Source: Bacillota bacterium
GTDB taxonomy: Bacteria > Bacillota > Clostridia > Oscillospirales > Ruminococcaceae
Assembly: GCA_023433405.1 (NCBI GenBank)
Contig: JAEZCT010000012.1
Coordinates: forward strand, 16,766-80,765
Length of the DNA: 64,000 nucleotides
Reading direction: 5' to 3'
Under the pieces are notes generated by a model. That model was not told where the DNA came from and made no database searches. It worked only from the letters and a program-made list of their open reading frames with translations. A program made the position numbers and the translations under genes. Positions 56,817 to 64,000 of this stretch are shown here, piece by piece. Positions within the stretch are counted from its first letter, which is position 1, and every line of letters begins with the position of its first letter.

Positions 56817-57842
56817 ATGATTAAAACGATTATTTCGGAGATTACCCGTCCGGCGGGGGTTTCGGGGGATGAGGGAGAGGCGGCGCAGGTGGCTGCGGGT
56901 CTGCTCTCCCGCTATGGAACCGTCACCACCGATGTGCTGGGAAACGTGATATGCTCAGTCAGCCCCGTACCCGAAAGCGGCGAGCATCTGCTGCTGGACG
57001 CTCATCTGGATCAGATTGGCATGATTGTGCAGAGCATTGACGACAAAGGCTTTATTAAGGTCGCAAAATGCGGCGGAATAGACCGCCGGGTGCTCATGGC
57101 CTCGGAGGTTACGGTATATGGCAAGCAGCCGTTGTACGGTGTGGTTTGCAGCAGTCCGCCCCATCTTTCGGCGGAGGGAGCGGATAAAAAGGCGCCAAAA
57201 TTTGAGGATATCGCCATTGATATCGGTCTTTCAAAGACCGAGGCGGAGGAAATGGTGTCCCCGGGCGACCGTGTGGTCTTGCGCGGTGACGTGGTGGAGC
57301 TTGCGGGCGGGCAGATTGTTTCTCAGGCGCTGGACGACCGTGCGTGCTGTGCGATTATTCTGCGCGCGCTGAATCTAATTGCGGGCAAGAAGCTGAATAT
57401 TGGACTGACCGCGCTGTTTTCCACCCGCGAGGAGGTGGGCGGTCAGGGCGCGAAAACGGGGGCGTACGCCATTGCCCCCACGCAGGCAATCGTGCTTGAT
57501 GTAAGCTTTGCCCTCACCCCCGATTCCCCGAAAAGCAAATGCGGCGAGATGGGTAAGGGCGCGATGATCGGCTTTGCGCCAACCATATCCCGCCGCTTCT
57601 CCCAGGAGCTGTGCGCCCTTGCAAAGGAGCAGGGCATCCCCTTCCAGCGGGAGATTATGGACGGCAGAACCGGCACGAATGCCGACGAGATAGTTGTATC
57701 GCGCGGCGGCGTGGAGACCGGCATGGTTTCTGTACCCATCCGCTATATGCATATGCCGGTGGAGACGGTGGACCCTGAGGATATCGAGGCCTCCGCGAAG
57801 CTGATTGCGGCATATATTTTGGAGAAAGGCGGTGCTCGGTAA
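56817..57842 (+). CDS. M42 family metallopeptidase, first of a tandem pair
   Basis: A 341-residue M42 (glutamyl aminopeptidase/cellulase M-like) peptidase. Metal-ligand motifs are LLLDAHLDQIGMIV, QALDDRACCAII, STREEVGGQGAKTGAYA and the C-terminal IRYMHMPVETVDPEDI. These enzymes form large tetrahedral cytoplasmic aminopeptidase particles. AAAGGAAG precedes the ATG at 56817. The stop overlaps the ATG of the next gene by one base (TAATG), so the two are coupled and might form a mixed complex. Confidence 0.93.
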   Translation: MIKTIISEITRPAGVSGDEGEAAQVAAGLLSRYGTVTTDVLGNVICSVSPVPESGEHLLLDAHLDQIGMIVQSIDDKGFIKVAKCGGIDRRVLMASEVTVYGKQPLYGVVCSSPPHLSAEGADKKAPKFEDIAIDIGLSKTEAEEMVSPGDRVVLRGDVVELAGGQIVSQALDDRACCAIILRALNLIAGKKLNIGLTALFSTREEVGGQGAKTGAYAIAPTQAIVLDVSFALTPDSPKSKCGEMGKGAMIGFAPTISRRFSQELCALAKEQGIPFQREIMDGRTGTNADEIVVSRGGVETGMVSVPIRYMHMPVETVDPEDIEASAKLIAAYILEKGGAR

Positions 57843-58861
57843 TGCTACAGCTGCTAAAGGATCTATGCTCCATCCCGGGCCCTTCGGGCGCGGAGGACCG
57901 CGTACGAGCGGAAATTCTTCGCCGCATTCAGGATCATTGTGAGACTCGTGTTGACCCTCTTGGCAACATCATCGCGTTTAAAAAAGGGGAGAAAACCCCA
58001 AAAAACAAGGTGATGTTCGCCGCGCATATGGATGAGGTGGGCTTTATCATCACCCATATTGAGGAGAGCGGACTGCTGGGCTTTAGCCGTATTGGCGGCA
58101 TTGACGCCCGCGTGATATTGGGTAAGCGCCTGCTGGTGGGGGATGCGCTGGTTGCGGGTGTTATTGGCGCAAAGCCCCTGCACCTGCTTAAGGGGGATGA
58201 GGAGGAAGCCGTGCCAAACCCCGACAGCCTGTACATTGATATCGGCGCACGCACGCGGGAGGAAGCCGAGCGCCATGTATTGCCGGGAGACTTTGCGACG
58301 TTCGATTCGCAGTATGTGGAGTTTGGCGGCGGGCTGGTTAAGGCGCGCGCACTGGACGATCGCGCCGGTTGCACGATTATGATCGAGATGATTTCCTCCG
58401 GGCTGGAATACGACACATGGTTTGCCTTTAATGTGCAGGAGGAGGTAGGCTGCCGTGGCGCGGTAGCCTCCGCGTATACCATAGACCCCGATTACGCCGT
58501 TGTGCTGGAGGCTACGACCGCCGCCGACATCGCGGGGGTAGAGGAGGATAAGCAGGTTTGCCGTCTGGGCGGCGGACCGGTGCTGTCTTTTATGGATCGC
58601 TCTACGGTTTATGACCGGGAGCTGTACCGTCTTGGGCATGAGGTGGCGAAAAAGAACGGCATCCCCAGCCAGCCAAAATCGTTGGTGGCGGGCGGCAACG
58701 AGTCGGGCGTTATCCATAAGTCACGGGGCGGAGTAAGGACACTGTCGGTGTCACTGCCCTGCCGCTACCTGCATTCACCCTCCTGCGTCATTCAAAAGGA
58801 CGACCTGTTTTCCACCCTCTCGCTGGCCAAGGCGGTGGCGGCGGAGCTTGCGGCGCGTTAA
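57842..58861 (+). CDS. M42 family metallopeptidase, second of a tandem pair
   Basis: A 339-residue M42 peptidase that differs clearly from its upstream neighbour. Motifs: MFAAHMDEVGFIITHIEE, RALDDRAGCTIMIEM, NVQEEVGCRGAVASAY, VLEATTAADI, and LPCRYLHSPSCVIQKDDL. It begins LLKDLCSIPGPSGAEDRVR, a stretch typical of the family. Likely aminopeptidase in peptide recycling. Translationally coupled to the first gene. Confidence 0.94.
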   Translation: MLQLLKDLCSIPGPSGAEDRVRAEILRRIQDHCETRVDPLGNIIAFKKGEKTPKNKVMFAAHMDEVGFIITHIEESGLLGFSRIGGIDARVILGKRLLVGDALVAGVIGAKPLHLLKGDEEEAVPNPDSLYIDIGARTREEAERHVLPGDFATFDSQYVEFGGGLVKARALDDRAGCTIMIEMISSGLEYDTWFAFNVQEEVGCRGAVASAYTIDPDYAVVLEATTAADIAGVEEDKQVCRLGGGPVLSFMDRSTVYDRELYRLGHEVAKKNGIPSQPKSLVAGGNESGVIHKSRGGVRTLSVSLPCRYLHSPSCVIQKDDLFSTLSLAKAVAAELAAR

Positions 58862-58872
58862 ATTCTTATCTC

Positions 58873-58965
58873 ATTCTAATATCTAATTTGAAAGCGTATA
58901 TGAATTAAGTGAAGAGCTTTCGTTTATGGCTTTTCACGCGTATTTTCATCTGCACTATAATAAGC
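58873..58965 (+). repeat. Palindromic MITE-like repeat, copy 7 (degenerate)
   Basis: Recognisable by TTCTAATATCTAATTTGAAA, GTGAAGAGCTTTCGTTTATG and CTTTTCACGCG, but with many changes and a worn right end: an older copy. Confidence 0.7.
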
Positions 58966-59000
58966 ATGAGACCGCAGCCCCAACGGGTGCGGTCTCATGC
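58964..59000 (+). terminator. Hairpin after the M42 pair
   Basis: GCATGAGACCGCA and TGCGGTCTCATGC form a perfect 13-bp stem with an 11-nt loop. No U-run follows, so termination is uncertain. Confidence 0.5.
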
Positions 59001-59068
59001 TCCATATGGTGAAACAGCGCTTTGGGGTACAAATTAAAAAAGGATAAGCCGCCTTAAGGCTGCTTATA

Positions 59069-59171
59069 ATACTAATCCCCTCAAAAAGAGTCGATAAAAA
59101 TCCGCGTGAAAACCCATAAATTAAAGCTTTTCACTTGATTTTTATACTCTTTTAAATTGGATATTAGTATA
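59069..59171 (-). repeat. Palindromic MITE-like repeat, copy 8
   Basis: About 103 bp, inverted orientation, almost identical to copy 4. It ends 37 nt before the start codon of the GNAT gene. Confidence 0.93.
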
Positions 59172-59208
59172 AATAATAACCGCAAACTTAATAACAGGAG
59201 GATGTGTG

Positions 59209-60012
59209 ATGGTACGCGCGGTAGAGGAACACAATAAAAAGGAGTTTGCGCGTATATTGAACCTGAACCCTTCTTATGGCACCGCGATACTGGCAAACTA
59301 CGAGGCCTATGGCGACCACCATAACCACGAAAACGTGTGGCTGGTCTACAACTGGCGGGCAAAGCCCCATATGGTCGTTGAGCTGTTTCGCGAGACGCTG
59401 ACGGTGTGCTGCGATGAGGAGGACGACAACAGCGAGATACTCGCCGCGTTTTTATCCATAGCGCCCTATTGGCGAAGGCTGGTAGGTCCGCGCCGGCTGG
59501 TTCACAGCCTGCCACAGCGTATCCTGCGGGGAAAGCAGCTGATGAGCGGAAGCGTAATGAAGCTGGAGCTGCCCCCTCCTGCGACGGCACACCTCCGGGA
59601 GGGCGAGACGCTTACCACCGAGCCGGAGCTTGCGCAGATATTTAAGCTGCTGTGCGAATGCAGCGAGGATTACCGCAAACGCGCCGATTACTCCCTGTGG
59701 CTAACCGATATTTCCTATCGTATGCGCCACGGCGGGGCATACGCGGCGGCGGTGAAGGCGGATGGGCTGTATGTTTCCTGCGCTTTCGGCTATTGCGCGG
59801 GACAAAACGCGGTGGTGAGGGACGTGTGTACCTTACCCGACCGGCGAGGAAAAGGCTATGGGGGCGCGGTGGTTGGCAGCTTAACCGACGCGCTGGCAAA
59901 GCAGGGAAAAACCCCTTACCTAATGAGCGTTTCGCCCCAGGCGGACGCGTTGTACCAAAAGGCAGGCTACCGGCCATACTCCGCATGGGCTGCCTTTGAG
60001 CAGGAAACATAA
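59209..60012 (+). CDS. GNAT family N-acetyltransferase (two-part)
   Basis: A 267-residue protein. The C-terminal part from about 180 is a GNAT domain (VVRDVCTLPDRRGKGYGGAVVGSLTDAL, then SVSPQADALYQKAGYRPYSAW). The N-terminal 150 residues (LNLNPSYGTAILANYEAYGD, ENVWLVYNWRAKPHMVVEL) look like a degenerate first acetyltransferase domain. Substrate unknown. AGGAGG precedes the ATG; repeat copy 8 lies in the leader. Next gene starts 39 nt later and may be co-transcribed. Confidence 0.85.
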   Translation: MVRAVEEHNKKEFARILNLNPSYGTAILANYEAYGDHHNHENVWLVYNWRAKPHMVVELFRETLTVCCDEEDDNSEILAAFLSIAPYWRRLVGPRRLVHSLPQRILRGKQLMSGSVMKLELPPPATAHLREGETLTTEPELAQIFKLLCECSEDYRKRADYSLWLTDISYRMRHGGAYAAAVKADGLYVSCAFGYCAGQNAVVRDVCTLPDRRGKGYGGAVVGSLTDALAKQGKTPYLMSVSPQADALYQKAGYRPYSAWAAFEQET

Positions 60013-60051
60013 CCGGCACGTTATAATATGGAGAGAGGAAAAAGATTACCG

Positions 60052-61320
60052 ATGAATACGAACCCCTTTACCCTTTCGCAGGAGCTTTTGGAGCAGGCGC
60101 GGCAGGCGGAGCGTTCCTGCGCGTCTGTATTTGAGGGCCTGCGCGAAACCGCGGAATACAATCAGATGAAGGTGCAGAAGGCGTTTTATGATAACCGCGT
60201 CAGTGAAACCCATTTTGTTCCCAGCACCGGCTACGGCTACGGCGATGCCGGACGGGAGGTGGCGGACGCGGTTTTCGCGCAGATTGTGGGCGCGGAGGAC
60301 GCGCTTCTTCGGCACAACTTTGTTTCGGGTACCCACGCCCTTTCGGTGGCTCTTTTTGGCATACTGCGCCCCGGCAATCTGCTCCTGAGCATTGCGGGCA
60401 GACCCTATGACACCCTGCAGGGGGTCATAGGCATTGATGAGAAAAAGGGCGGCCCGGGCGACGGCTCTCTGCGGGATTTCGGGGTGCTTTATGAGGAGAT
60501 TAACCTGCTGCCCGATGGCTCACCCGACTACGCGGCTATCGCGGCGCGCGCGGGGGACGCAAAGGTCTGCTACATCCAGCGGTCGCGCGGCTATGCATTG
60601 CGTCCTTCCCTGCGCATCGAGGTGATTGAGAAGCTGTGCCGCGCGGTTCGTTCCGCGAACCCCGATGCCATTATTATGGTGGATAACTGCTACGGTGAGT
60701 TTGCGGAGGTGCAGGAGCCCACCCAGGTGGGCGCCGATCTCATCGTCGGCTCGCTGATTAAGAATCCCGGCGGAGGCATTGCGCGCACCGGCGGCTACAT
60801 TGCGGGTAAAAAGCGTCTGGTGGAGCTGTGCGCCTACCGCCTGACCACAGTGGGTACCGGCAAGGAGATTGGCTGCACCCTGGGCATGACCCGTGAGCTG
60901 CTCATGGGGCTGTTCTTTGCGCCCACGGTGGTGGAGAGCGCCCTTAAAACCGCCGTATTCACCGCGCGCCTGTTCGGCGATATGGGCTATAACGTTAACC
61001 CGCGCTGGGACGAGCCGCGCACGGATATTGTGCAGGCCCTCACGCTCGGCACGCCCGAGGCGGTGGTGGCGTTCTGCGGCGGCATCCAGAAGGGCTCACC
61101 CGTCGATTCCTTCGCAGTGCCCGAGCCGTGGGCTATGCCCGGCTATGCCGACCCGGTGGTCATGGCGGCGGGGGCGTTTACCCTTGGGGCCTCCATCGAG
61201 CTTTCGGCCGACGCGCCCATGCGTCCGCCCTACGCGGTATGGATGCAGGGTGGGCTTACCTACTATTCCGCAAAGCTCGGCGTGCTGCTGGCGGCTGAGG
61301 CGGTTCGCAATGCGAAATAG
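60052..61320 (+). CDS. Methionine gamma-lyase family PLP protein
   Basis: A 422-residue PLP protein of the family annotated as methionine gamma-lyase-like or aluminium-resistance protein (often next to hfq/miaA in Bacillus). Signatures: STGYGYGDAGREVADAVFA, LLRHNFVSGTHALSVALFG, RPYDTLQGVIG, VDNCYGEFAEVQEPTQVGAD and the PLP-Lys in GSLIKNPGGGIARTGGYI. The true substrate is not established. The ATG at 60052 is preferred; an in-frame ATG at 60028 exists. A 27-nt piece of its 3' end occurs again at 61849. Confidence 0.92.
   Translation: MNTNPFTLSQELLEQARQAERSCASVFEGLRETAEYNQMKVQKAFYDNRVSETHFVPSTGYGYGDAGREVADAVFAQIVGAEDALLRHNFVSGTHALSVALFGILRPGNLLLSIAGRPYDTLQGVIGIDEKKGGPGDGSLRDFGVLYEEINLLPDGSPDYAAIAARAGDAKVCYIQRSRGYALRPSLRIEVIEKLCRAVRSANPDAIIMVDNCYGEFAEVQEPTQVGADLIVGSLIKNPGGGIARTGGYIAGKKRLVELCAYRLTTVGTGKEIGCTLGMTRELLMGLFFAPTVVESALKTAVFTARLFGDMGYNVNPRWDEPRTDIVQALTLGTPEAVVAFCGGIQKGSPVDSFAVPEPWAMPGYADPVVMAAGAFTLGASIELSADAPMRPPYAVWMQGGLTYYSAKLGVLLAAEAVRNAK
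61278..61304 (+). repeat. 27-nt direct repeat, copy A (inside the lyase-family gene)
   Basis: Codes for the GVLLAAEAV stretch near the C-terminus of the lyase-family protein. An identical 27-nt copy lies at 61849-61875. Confidence 0.9.
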
Positions 61321-61359
61321 TCCCCTCTTAATATATTCTGCATAAGGATGGGATAAAAT

Positions 61360-61845
61360 ATGGTTACATTGAAAAAAGTCGACTCAAGCAATGTCTGGAA
61401 AATCATTAAGCTCTCAGTTAACGATGATCAAATGGGGTTTGTGGCAACGAATACGCAGAGTATTATAGAGGCATACACTACGGTAACAGAAGGTGGTGTT
61501 GCGTTGCCTTTTGGGATATATAGGGACGATACCCCCGTTGGCTTTGTAATGTTCGGTTATGACGCAAACGGCGAAGTGGGATTACCTCAATTCGCCATTG
61601 GAAACTACTGCATCTGGCGTTTTATGATTGACAAGGCATATCAAAAGCGAGGATTAGGCAGGCAGGCGTTGCAGGCTTCAATCGATTATATGTGTTCTTC
61701 CCCCTGTGGAAAGGCACAATACTGCTGGCTGTCCTACGAGCCGGAGAACGAAGGGGCAAAAGCACTTTATCGTTCCATGGGCTTTGAGGAAAACGGCGAG
61801 GTGTGCGAGGGTGAGGTTGTAGCAGTACTGCGGCTTCCTGAATAA
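61360..61845 (+). CDS. GNAT family acetyltransferase, diamine/polyamine type-like
   Basis: A 161-residue acetyltransferase. MIDKAYQKRGLGRQALQASIDYM is the acetyl-CoA site, LSYEPENEGAKALYRSMGFEENGE the C-terminal part. Length and the FVATNTQSIIEAYTTVTEGG region resemble spermine/spermidine acetyltransferases such as BltD. Its DNA is more AT-rich than neighbours, and it is bracketed by a 27-nt direct repeat, which suggests a recent arrival. GGATGGGAT precedes the ATG. Confidence 0.9.
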   Translation: MVTLKKVDSSNVWKIIKLSVNDDQMGFVATNTQSIIEAYTTVTEGGVALPFGIYRDDTPVGFVMFGYDANGEVGLPQFAIGNYCIWRFMIDKAYQKRGLGRQALQASIDYMCSSPCGKAQYCWLSYEPENEGAKALYRSMGFEENGEVCEGEVVAVLRLPE

Positions 61846-61848
61846 ATG

Positions 61849-61891
61849 CGGCGTGCTGCTGGCGGCTGAGGCGGTAAACAGAATGAAGTAG
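61849..61891 (+). pseudogene. Orphan 3' tail of a lyase-family gene (direct repeat copy B)
   Basis: 27 nt identical to 61278-61304, then AAACAGAATGAAGTAG, which would code GVLLAAEAV-NRMK-stop. It is the end of a homologous lyase-family gene without its body, left after recombination or insertion of the acetyltransferase gene. Confidence 0.7.
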
Positions 61892-61896
61892 TCTGT

Positions 61897-63138
61897 TTAT
61901 TCAAATTGAAATACGTCGACATAGCCATGCATTTTGCCGGATACGCGGAATATGGCACTGTATGCTTGGTTACGATCTCTTCCGATGAACAAGACCTCGC
62001 TTTCCGGATTGATATTGCCGGAAAGATGCCCGCGCCATACCTCCCGATAACCATCCTTTGGCGTATACGCGGCGTAAATATGGTAGTTGATATCCTCGGT
62101 ATCTGTTACATAGAAGCTTAAAAGGGATATCCCGGTATCGACGAGCTCAAAGGCCTGCACCGGCAGTGCGGTGTTTAGGCTTTCGTCTTGCGACTCTGGT
62201 ACATGCTTCATAACGGCTTCGGCACTTATGCTTTCCATCGGTACGGGTTCCATCTCTCCTATAACTGCGGTGGCATGACCCTCCGTGTTCAGGTCATATC
62301 TCCTTGTGCCCGCATAAAAGTCAAATAAAATCAAGTCTCCATACGGTCCTTCAATCATCCGCGCCTCATAGTCTCCGATATAGTTCGGACCGGCGTAAAG
62401 CTTGAAAGTCTTCCGGTCGAAGGCCGGCAAGAGCAGCTCTACGGCATACGGGGTCTGCTTGCCGTGATATTTTATATATTCGATTTCACCGTCATAAATC
62501 ATCGCGTCAAAATACTTTAAAGCGGCGGCAGCGTCCTCGCGCGCCTTCGGCGTATAGAAAATCTGTATCCTTTTTTCGATATCGATTGCCGACCACTCGC
62601 CGTTTTTTAAGGTATATATTACGGAGTCGGTGGGTTCGGTGTTATTTTCAAATTGATAGGCCCGAAAGATTTGGTCGTATTCAACGGGGACAATCACCTC
62701 AAAATCCGCGTTTACAATACCGTATTTTCCATCTATTTGAACAACGCTGAACGGTATAGGTTCCGCAAACCATCTGATGTCATCGAAGGGCAGCACGTTT
62801 TTATCCCGGTCCACATATGCCGATTTACCGTTCACCTTCATGCTCCGTATGCCGCGTTCAAAGCCGATCCCGTAATAAATCGGGGGAAGTTCGTAGTCTC
62901 CAAGCTCCGTGACTGAGGCGGTAAAGCCCTCCGCTATCTCCGCGTCATACGTTACCTTTGGCAATGCTGCCGCGTTTTCGCTTGCCGAATCAAATGCGGA
63001 GGATTCTTCGGAGTTGACGGCTGGCGATGTTATGTCGGATTTTCTGGCAGCCGTATGCGTGTCTGCAGATGCGCACGAGCATAGTATAAAACTGATTGAC
63101 GCGACGAGAAGCCCATGAGATAGTAGTTTGATATACAT
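61897..63138 (-). CDS. Lipoprotein of unknown function with a WG-repeat-like segment
   Basis: A 413-residue predicted lipoprotein. The signal peptide ends ILCSC with Cys22 as lipid site; a Ser/Ala/Glu-rich linker follows. Residues about 100-165 contain SAYVDRDKNVLPFDD and YGIVNADFEVIVPVEYDQI, the pattern of WG-type beta repeats. The rest has beta-rich sequence without known motif (YDGEIEYIKYHGKQTPYAVE). The ATG at 63138 has AAGGAG upstream. The gene is convergent with the acetyltransferase and follows the M23 gene on the same strand after about 80 nt. Confidence 0.75.
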   Translation of the reverse strand: MYIKLLSHGLLVASISFILCSCASADTHTAARKSDITSPAVNSEESSAFDSASENAAALPKVTYDAEIAEGFTASVTELGDYELPPIYYGIGFERGIRSMKVNGKSAYVDRDKNVLPFDDIRWFAEPIPFSVVQIDGKYGIVNADFEVIVPVEYDQIFRAYQFENNTEPTDSVIYTLKNGEWSAIDIEKRIQIFYTPKAREDAAAALKYFDAMIYDGEIEYIKYHGKQTPYAVELLLPAFDRKTFKLYAGPNYIGDYEARMIEGPYGDLILFDFYAGTRRYDLNTEGHATAVIGEMEPVPMESISAEAVMKHVPESQDESLNTALPVQAFELVDTGISLLSFYVTDTEDINYHIYAAYTPKDGYREVWRGHLSGNINPESEVLFIGRDRNQAYSAIFRVSGKMHGYVDVFQFE

Positions 63139-63216
63139 GCTGCACTCCTTCAATAAACTCTTCAGGGCCGCCATTCGCAGCGGCCCTGAATTTGATTTGG
63201 TTAGCTAATCAGATTG

Positions 63217-63648
63217 CTATGCGCACCAAAACCAGAAGTATGAATAGGGGTTTAACGACTCAATTGTTGGGTTTTCAGTTGGCACAAAGGTAGTTTCTTC
63301 GTCCATTATTTGAATGTGCGTATGATATCCATTGGTTCCGCGCCTATCCTCTGTTCCGATTGTGTCGCCTTTTTCGATCTCTTGTGATACTCCGGGCGCA
63401 TTAGTCCAATTTCCATGCAAGTACTGTACGGTTACCTCTAAAGTCTCGTTATATACCAGCAATTTTGAGATATTTGCGGAACTCCCTAAAACTTTTTGGA
63501 TAACTCTGCCGGGTGCGATACTTTTGAGTGTGTTACCAGGCCCCCTATACACATCAACGCCTTCATGAAAAGTGTTAGAGCCATTTTCATATTCTTCGCA
63601 CCACAAATAATTGTTATAAACGGTTCCGGAAAGATGTGCCGGATGAAT
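63217..63648 (-). CDS. M23 peptidase domain protein without normal start or signal peptide
   Basis: The frame codes a compact LytM-type M23 domain: FHEGVDVYRG (HxxxD zinc ligands), VTVQYLHGNW (middle His) and YHTHIQIMDEE (HxH), with a GDTIG turn. All metal ligands are kept. No in-frame ATG or GTG precedes the domain: the frame stays open upstream from a TGA near 63673, and AAGGAGG is spaced 6 nt before an ATT (63648), while a TTG lies at 63606. It therefore uses a rare start or is the 3' remnant of a longer exported wall hydrolase. No signal peptide is present. Confidence 0.6.
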   Translation of the reverse strand: MHPAHLSGTVYNNYLWCEEYENGSNTFHEGVDVYRGPGNTLKSIAPGRVIQKVLGSSANISKLLVYNETLEVTVQYLHGNWTNAPGVSQEIEKGDTIGTEDRRGTNGYHTHIQIMDEETTFVPTENPTIESLNPYSYFWFWCA

Positions 63649-63661
63649 TGTTGTCCTCCTT

Positions 63662-63938
63662 GAATTTTGTCATCACGGGAGTTACAGATTTTCATTGAGC
63701 CCAACAATCGAAAGGATGGCCAAGTCCTTCTAAAATTTATAATATCAGAAAATATTGCCTTAAATGTTAAAATACAATTAATTTTTTAATATATGATTAA
63801 ACTCCTAAAATATTAATTTGTAGGAATAAATATCAAAAAACAAAATTTACAATCTTCAAAGTTTTTTCACCCCACACGTGCGTTTCATAAACTTTTCAAC
63901 TGTCACCAGATAGGATATAATGACTAAGGGTGATAAGA
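63662..63938. other. AT-rich interval before a transposase-like gene
   Basis: About 280 nt, much richer in A and T than the rest. TATAAT at 63916-63921 may be a -10 element for the partial gene at 63939. No gene seen. Confidence 0.45.
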
Positions 63939-64000
63939 ATGGAATTAATACGAGAAAGACTTTCAATGGTGCCTGATTATCGGCATCCAAGTTATATAGG
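63939..64000 (+). CDS. Start of a transposase-like gene (runs off the window)
   Basis: Twenty complete codons from ATG: MELIRERLSMVPDYRHPSYI. The VPDYRH pattern near the N-terminus resembles ISAs1/DDE_Tnp_1-associated transposases (I/V-PDxR-x-x). AAGGGTGATAAG precedes the ATG. The short length makes this tentative, but the AT-rich setting fits a mobile element. Confidence 0.5.
   Translation, partial: MELIRERLSMVPDYRHPSYI

Larger units (their letters stand above)
58862..59208. other. Intergenic interval with two repeat copies flanking a hairpin
   Basis: About 350 nt made almost wholly of repeat copy 7 (degenerate), the perfect hairpin at 58964-59000, and repeat copy 8 in opposite orientation. 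No gene. Confidence 0.75.

Noticed and set aside
1..64000. CRISPR arrays, tRNA, rRNA, prophage
   Set aside because: The recurrent repeats are dispersed palindromes and not regularly spaced; no tRNA cloverleaf, rRNA stretch or phage structural gene was recognised.

Overview
The window looks like chromosome of a spore-forming member of the Bacillota, class Clostridia, probably an Oscillospiraceae/Ruminococcaceae-type anaerobe. The evidence is an alpha/beta-type small acid-soluble spore protein (6743-6931), the 5' end of a spore photoproduct lyase gene at the left edge, AGGAGG-type ribosome binding sites, a darA-holB-yaaT gene block, the YfmF/YfmH peptidase pair and moderately GC-rich DNA. The taxon is an inference; I see no rRNA, tRNA, CRISPR array or prophage. 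Palindromic intergenic repeats of about 100 bp, resembling MITEs, recur at eight places.

Layout. 1-10 kb: housekeeping and sporulation genes (spore photoproduct lyase fragment, soluble chemoreceptor, RuvX, histidine phosphatase, MarR regulator, PfkB sugar kinase, SASP, DivIVA-like coiled-coil protein, MltG-like transglycosylase). 10.3-27.3 kb: an accessory region with a ribosomally made, modified peptide (RiPP) cluster. It holds a lipoprotein binding protein, an NHLM-type exporter of three genes (HlyD-like, C39 peptidase-ABC, second ABC), two proteins of unknown function (one with an HExxH metallopeptidase-like signature), an ECF sigma factor, five small precursor-like peptides ending their leaders in GG, a small nitrile-hydratase-leader (NHLP)-like protein, a UPF0489/peptide-arginase-like protein, a radical SAM/SPASM protein, and at its edge a type 1 isopentenyl-diphosphate isomerase. 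27.4-30.8 kb: a binding protein coupled to an unusual sensor-MFS fusion. 31-33.2 kb: peroxiredoxin and its flavoprotein reductase behind a strong promoter and a palindromic operator. 33.6-42.3 kb: MutY and a 2465-residue cyclic beta-glucan synthase-like protein. 42.7-61.3 kb: mostly core genes (YfmF/YfmH, Lgt, FolD, FemAB-like, Orn/Lys/Arg decarboxylase-fold protein, CPBP protease, DarA-HolB-GNAT-YaaT, MurD, two M42 peptidases, GNAT, methionine gamma-lyase-family protein). 61.3-64 kb: more AT-rich, with an acetyltransferase flanked by a 27-nt duplicated gene tail, a lipoprotein, an M23 peptidase lacking a normal N-terminus, and the first codons of a transposase-like gene.

The RiPP cluster is the most interesting system. 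The inferred flow is: ECF sigma factor acts on two near-identical promoters in front of precursor genes; Nif11-like leaders carry the precursors to the radical SAM enzyme and the arginase-like enzyme; the C39 domain cuts after GG; the NHLM ABC pair with the HlyD-like protein exports the product. Four of the five cores have Arg near the C-terminus (HARW, GGRK, ITRARW, ITRGRW), which fits conversion of Arg to ornithine by the UPF0489 protein. This link is inference and needs biochemical proof.
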